From the NCBI GenBank assembly GCA_002454975.1, contig DKJZ01000059.1, positions 1-9,162 of the forward strand: 9,162 nucleotides of DNA, written 5' to 3'. The stretch is from Hylemonella sp. UBA6679. GTDB taxonomy: Bacteria; Pseudomonadota; Gammaproteobacteria; Burkholderiales; Burkholderiaceae_C. The position numbers and the translations under genes were made by a program. How positions within the stretch are numbered: the stretch's first letter is position 1; each line of letters starts with the position of its first letter. The notes below the pieces were generated by a model. The model saw only the letters and a list, made by a program, of their open reading frames with translations. It was not told where the DNA came from and did not search any database. Shown here piece by piece: positions 6,353 through 9,162 of the stretch.

Positions 6353-6913
6353 ATGACCATTGCAGACATCAAAAAAACCGTTGAAGCCAAGATGGACCAG
6401 TCCATCGAAGCGCTCAAAAGTAACCTGTCGCGCATCCGCACCGGCCGCGCCAACCCTTCTTTGCTCGACGCCATCCACGTGGATTACTACGGCGCCATGG
6501 TGCCTTTGAGCCAGGTGGCCAATGTGGCCCTGATCGATGCCCGCACCATCAGCGTTCAGCCCTGGGAAAAAGGCATGGGCGCCAAAATTGAGAAGGCCAT
6601 CCGCGAAAGCGATTTGGGCCTCAACCCCGCGTCCATGGGTGACCTGATCCGCGTGCCCATGCCGCCCATGAGCGAAGAGCGCCGCAAAGAGATGACCAAG
6701 CTGGTGCGTAACGAGGGCGAGAATTCAAAAATCGCTGTGCGTAACCTGCGCCGCGATGCCAACGAATCGGTCAAGAAACTGGTCAAGGACAAGCAAGCTT
6801 CTGAAGACGATCAAAAGCGTTGCGAAGCCGACATCCAAAAACTCACCGACAAGCATGTGGCCACCATTGACCAGCTCGTCACTGCCAAAGAGCAGGAAGT
6901 GATGGCGGTTTAA
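6353..6913 (+). CDS. frr: Ribosome recycling factor
   Basis: RRF works with EF-G to split the post-termination ribosome, releasing mRNA and tRNA for a new round of translation. The 186-residue product matches the family length (185 in E. coli). It has the three-helix-bundle domain and the tip domain in the expected order: RIRTGRANPSLLD near residue 28, LSQVANV, the PWEKGMGAKIEKAIRESDLG segment, RVPMPPMSEERRKEM, and LVRNEGENSKIAVRNLRRDA in the long helix region. I chose the ATG at 6353 because it restores the usual N-terminus (MTIADIKK) and has GGAG at 6340-6343, 9 bases upstream. A TTG at 6338 would only add five atypical residues and overlap that site. It is followed by uppS after 17 bases. 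Confidence 0.97.
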   Translation: MTIADIKKTVEAKMDQSIEALKSNLSRIRTGRANPSLLDAIHVDYYGAMVPLSQVANVALIDARTISVQPWEKGMGAKIEKAIRESDLGLNPASMGDLIRVPMPPMSEERRKEMTKLVRNEGENSKIAVRNLRRDANESVKKLVKDKQASEDDQKRCEADIQKLTDKHVATIDQLVTAKEQEVMAV

Positions 6914-6930
6914 CCCTGCTTGCCTGTTCC

Positions 6931-7647
6931 ATGAGCCAGATCCCTTTGCATGTCGCCATCGTGATGGATGGCAACGGCCGTTGGGCCAAGCAGCGCTATT
7001 TGCCGCGCATTGCTGGGCACAAAAAAGGGGTCGACGCTTTGCGTCATTGCGTCAAGCTGTGCGTTGACCGCGGTGTGCGTGTGCTCACCGTGTTTGCGTT
7101 TTCATCAGAAAACTGGAGCCGACCTGCCGATGAAGTCTCGGGCCTGCTTGAGCTGCTGGGCATGGCCTTGCAGCGCGAAGTGCCCAAGCTGCACCGCGAC
7201 AACATTCGGGTGCATTTGGTCGGTGACCGCACGGCTTTTTCAGACAGCTTGCAACGCGGCTTTGAAGAGGCCGAAGCCCTCACAGCGGGCAACACCAGTT
7301 TCACACTCAATGTGTGCTTCAACTACGGCGGGCGCTGGGACATGGCCCAGGCCGCTCAGCGCTTGGTCGCACAGGGCCTGCCTATCACCGAGACAAATTT
7401 GCAAGGCGCTATGTCTTTGGCGCATGTGCCTGACCCTGATTTGATCATCCGCACCGGCGGTGAGACCCGCTTGAGCAACTTCGTGTTGTGGCAAGCGGCT
7501 TATGCCGAGTTGTTTTTCTCAGATGCCCTCTGGCCTGATTTCGCAGCGGCCGACCTCGATGCTGCTTTGACAGACTTTGCCCAGCGCCAGCGGCGTTTTG
7601 GTCAAACCTCTGAGCAAGTGCAGAACGCCAGTTCTGCAAGCCGCTAA
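6931..7647 (+). CDS. uppS: Di-trans,poly-cis-undecaprenyl diphosphate synthase
   Basis: UppS adds eight isopentenyl units in cis to farnesyl diphosphate, making the C55 carrier precursor for peptidoglycan and O-antigen synthesis. The 238-residue protein is shorter at the N-terminus than E. coli UppS (253) but holds all key residues. These are the catalytic Asp13 in VMDGNGRWAK, Arg26 and His30 in RIAGH, Ser58-Asn61-Arg64 in FSSENWSRP, Arg174 and Arg180 in IIRTGGETRLSN, and Glu193 in AAYAELFF for Mg2+ binding. No clear Shine-Dalgarno precedes the ATG; with only 17 bases after the frr stop, it is probably translated by coupling. cdsA begins 7 bases after its stop. The product pathway links directly to dxr at the cluster's end, since the MEP pathway supplies its isoprenoid substrates. 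Confidence 0.97.
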   Translation: MSQIPLHVAIVMDGNGRWAKQRYLPRIAGHKKGVDALRHCVKLCVDRGVRVLTVFAFSSENWSRPADEVSGLLELLGMALQREVPKLHRDNIRVHLVGDRTAFSDSLQRGFEEAEALTAGNTSFTLNVCFNYGGRWDMAQAAQRLVAQGLPITETNLQGAMSLAHVPDPDLIIRTGGETRLSNFVLWQAAYAELFFSDALWPDFAAADLDAALTDFAQRQRRFGQTSEQVQNASSASR

Positions 7648-7654
7648 GCCCGCC

Positions 7655-8506
7655 ATGCTCAAGCAGCGCGTGATCACAGCTGTCTTGCTGCTGCTCATTC
7701 TTCTTCCTGCCCTGTTCAGTGCCAACTTGGCTTACTGGTGGGGTTTGTCTTTGTTGTTGATGTCGGCTGGCGCCTGGGAGTGGGGCCGGCTCAACGGTCA
7801 ATCCAACCCGGTGTCTTTGCTCTTGGCCGTGGTGTGCGCCGGGGCCTGTGTGCTGAGCTGGGACAGCGGATGGTTGGTGAGCCAACACGCGCAAGTGTGG
7901 GTGGTGTTGGTGCTGCTGTGGGTGGTGGGTGGCAGTGCGCTCTTGCGTGCCGGCCCGCAAACCTGGGGGCACTGGCCAAGGGCCTTGCGTGTGCCCTTGG
8001 GCCTGTTTCTTTTGTGGGGTGCCTGGTTGGCCGTGGCCCAAGCCCGTTGGGTGGGCATCAATTTTTTGTTGTCGGCCATGGTCTTGGTGTGGGTGGCCGA
8101 TGTGGTGGCTTATTTTTGTGGCCGCGCTTTGGGGGGACGCTTGGTGCAGCGCAAACTGGCCTTGACCATCAGCCCAGGCAAAAGCTGGGAAGGTGCTTTG
8201 GGCGGCGCTGTGGGGGTGTTGGTGCTTGCCGCACTGTGGCCGGTGATCGACCGACATCTTGCGGTGGACAGCCTGAGCCTGTTTAGCCGCTTGCAGAGCC
8301 TCTCGAACCTCACTTTGTGCCTGGCGGCCCTGAGTTTGTCGGCCATGAGCGTGGTGGGTGACCTCATCGAGTCGCTGGTCAAACGCAGCGCCGGCATGAA
8401 AGACAGCAGCGGTTTGCTGCCTGGCCACGGTGGGGTGTTGGACCGCGTGGACGCCTTGTTGCCCACCCTGCCCATGGCCATGATGTTGTACGCTTGGACC
8501 TTATGA
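7655..8506 (+). CDS. cdsA: Phosphatidate cytidylyltransferase (CDP-diacylglycerol synthase)
   Basis: CdsA makes CDP-diacylglycerol from phosphatidic acid and CTP at the inner membrane, the branch point for all major phospholipids. The 283-residue product is rich in hydrophobic segments; I see about seven or eight likely membrane helices, beginning with VITAVLLLLILLPALF. The family signature is complete near the C-terminus: SLVKRSAGMKDSSGLLPGHG from residue 240, then GG and DRVD, with His258 and Asp263/Asp266 in the expected places. The segment GKSWEGALGGA is another conserved region. I chose the ATG at 7655 because it starts with a short basic stretch before the first helix. Longer starts lie inside uppS. 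There is no clear Shine-Dalgarno, so coupling to uppS is likely. Its TGA overlaps the dxr ATG by 4 bases. Confidence 0.96.
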   Translation: MLKQRVITAVLLLLILLPALFSANLAYWWGLSLLLMSAGAWEWGRLNGQSNPVSLLLAVVCAGACVLSWDSGWLVSQHAQVWVVLVLLWVVGGSALLRAGPQTWGHWPRALRVPLGLFLLWGAWLAVAQARWVGINFLLSAMVLVWVADVVAYFCGRALGGRLVQRKLALTISPGKSWEGALGGAVGVLVLAALWPVIDRHLAVDSLSLFSRLQSLSNLTLCLAALSLSAMSVVGDLIESLVKRSAGMKDSSGLLPGHGGVLDRVDALLPTLPMAMMLYAWTL

Positions 8507-9162
8507 AGCAACGCCTCCTTGTTCTGGGTTCCACCGGTTCCATCGGCAAAAACACACTCGATGTGGTGGCCCGCCACCCTGAGCGTTTTGAGCTGGTGGC
8601 CCTCACAGCGGCCACGCAAGTTGCCTTGCTGGCTGAGCAGTGCCGTGTGTTCAAACCTCGCTTTGCGGTGATGGTCAGCGAGCCCCACGCACGCCAACTG
8701 CGTGAGCAGTTGCTAGGTGTGCCCACGCAGGTGCTCAGTGGTGCGCAAGCCTTGGTTGAGCTGGCCGGCCACGACGAGGTGGACACCGTGATGGCCGCGA
8801 TTGTGGGCGCCGCTGGTTTGGCACCTTGCCTGCAAGCTGCGCGCACAGGCAAGCGTTTGCTGCTGGCCAACAAAGAGGCGCTGGTGGTGGGCGGCGACTT
8901 GTTCATGCGCACCGTGCAAACCGGTGGGGCCACCTTGCTGCCCATCGACAGCGAGCATTCCGCCATTTTTCAATCGCTGCCCGAAGACCCGTCTACCTGG
9001 GACGCGCGGGTGGACAAAATCATTTTGACTGCTTCGGGCGGACCGTTTCGCCAGCGCGACCCCGCAACCCTGCGCGATGTGACGCCTGAGCAAGCGGTGG
9101 CGCACCCCAATTGGGTCATGGGGCGAAAGATTTCAGTCGACTCGGCCACCATGATGAACAAG
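8503..9162 (+). CDS. dxr: 1-deoxy-D-xylulose 5-phosphate reductoisomerase, N-terminal 220 residues (3' end outside window)
   Basis: Dxr (IspC) converts DXP to 2-C-methyl-D-erythritol 4-phosphate with NADPH and a divalent metal, the first committed step of the MEP isoprenoid pathway and the target of fosmidomycin. The frame is open from the ATG at 8503, inside ATGA shared with the cdsA stop, to the last base of the window, so the gene is truncated by the window and not broken. By eye translation the protein starts MKQRLLVLGSTGSIG with the NADPH-binding GSTGSIG loop at 9-15. It continues with AAIVGAAGL (98-106), LLLANKEALVVGG (119-131) and PIDSEHSAIFQSL with metal ligands Asp149 and Glu151. Next are LTASGGPFR with Ser178, His201 in AHPNWVMGRKIS, and Asn219-Lys220 at the cut edge. 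The E. coli counterparts of these last two are Asn227 and Lys228. The expected full length is near 390-400 residues. Confidence 0.96.
   Translation, partial: MKQRLLVLGSTGSIGKNTLDVVARHPERFELVALTAATQVALLAEQCRVFKPRFAVMVSEPHARQLREQLLGVPTQVLSGAQALVELAGHDEVDTVMAAIVGAAGLAPCLQAARTGKRLLLANKEALVVGGDLFMRTVQTGGATLLPIDSEHSAIFQSLPEDPSTWDARVDKIILTASGGPFRQRDPATLRDVTPEQAVAHPNWVMGRKISVDSATMMNK

Noticed and set aside
5492..6478. 328-residue antisense reading frame opposite pyrH and the start of frr
   Set aside because: It is a shadow of pyrH with the same compositional signature, and its ends do not respect gene boundaries.
7445..8428. 327-residue Gln/His-rich antisense frame opposite uppS and cdsA
   Set aside because: It is a low-complexity mirror of hydrophobic cdsA codons that crosses two confirmed genes and has no recognisable domain.
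8379..8966. 195-residue - strand frame opposite cdsA and dxr
   Set aside because: dxr on the + strand has a full set of motifs; this frame is Ser/Arg/Thr-rich shadow sequence.

Overview
The window is an ordinary chromosomal housekeeping region of a betaproteobacterium. The GC-rich coding sequence, the gene order rpsB-tsf-pyrH-frr-uppS-cdsA-dxr (E. coli instead has frr-dxr-uppS-cdsA), and protein details such as the insert-bearing C-terminal part of RNase R fit Burkholderiales, most likely Comamonadaceae (a Limnohabitans, Rhodoferax or Polaromonas-like organism). The genus is an inference from recall of protein sequences, not from a search. I see no mobile element, tRNA, rRNA, CRISPR array, phage gene or defence system.

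Layout. Positions 1-763 (+) hold the 3' end of rnr (RNase R). A 64-base convergent gap with a small tandem repeat follows. Positions 828-2321 (-) hold nnr, a two-domain NAD(P)HX repair enzyme, and 2318-3640 (-) an amidase-signature hydrolase. These two overlap by 4 bases and look like a two-gene operon read leftwards. A 135-base divergent intergenic region then carries the rpsB leader. From 3776 to the right edge everything is on the + strand: rpsB, tsf, pyrH, frr, uppS, cdsA and the 5' part of dxr (cut by the window end).

How the genes work together. The + strand cluster first supplies translation: ribosomal protein S2, elongation factor Ts and ribosome recycling factor, with UMP kinase for pyrimidine nucleotides between them. 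It then supplies envelope and isoprenoid precursors: undecaprenyl diphosphate synthase for the cell-wall carrier lipid, CDP-diacylglycerol synthase for phospholipids, and DXP reductoisomerase for the MEP pathway that feeds UppS. From pyrH onward, gaps of 21, 17, 7 and -4 bases argue for one transcript with translational coupling. The rpsB-tsf and tsf-pyrH gaps (76 and 113 bases) instead hold clear RNA hairpins, probably used to set relative expression.

The points most worth a second look are regulatory RNA structures rather than new proteins: competing hairpins with a U8 terminator between rpsB and tsf, a long hairpin after tsf that reads as a terminator on the opposite strand, and a three-hairpin rpsB leader that hides the ribosome binding site. 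I did not find a convincing undescribed biological system here.
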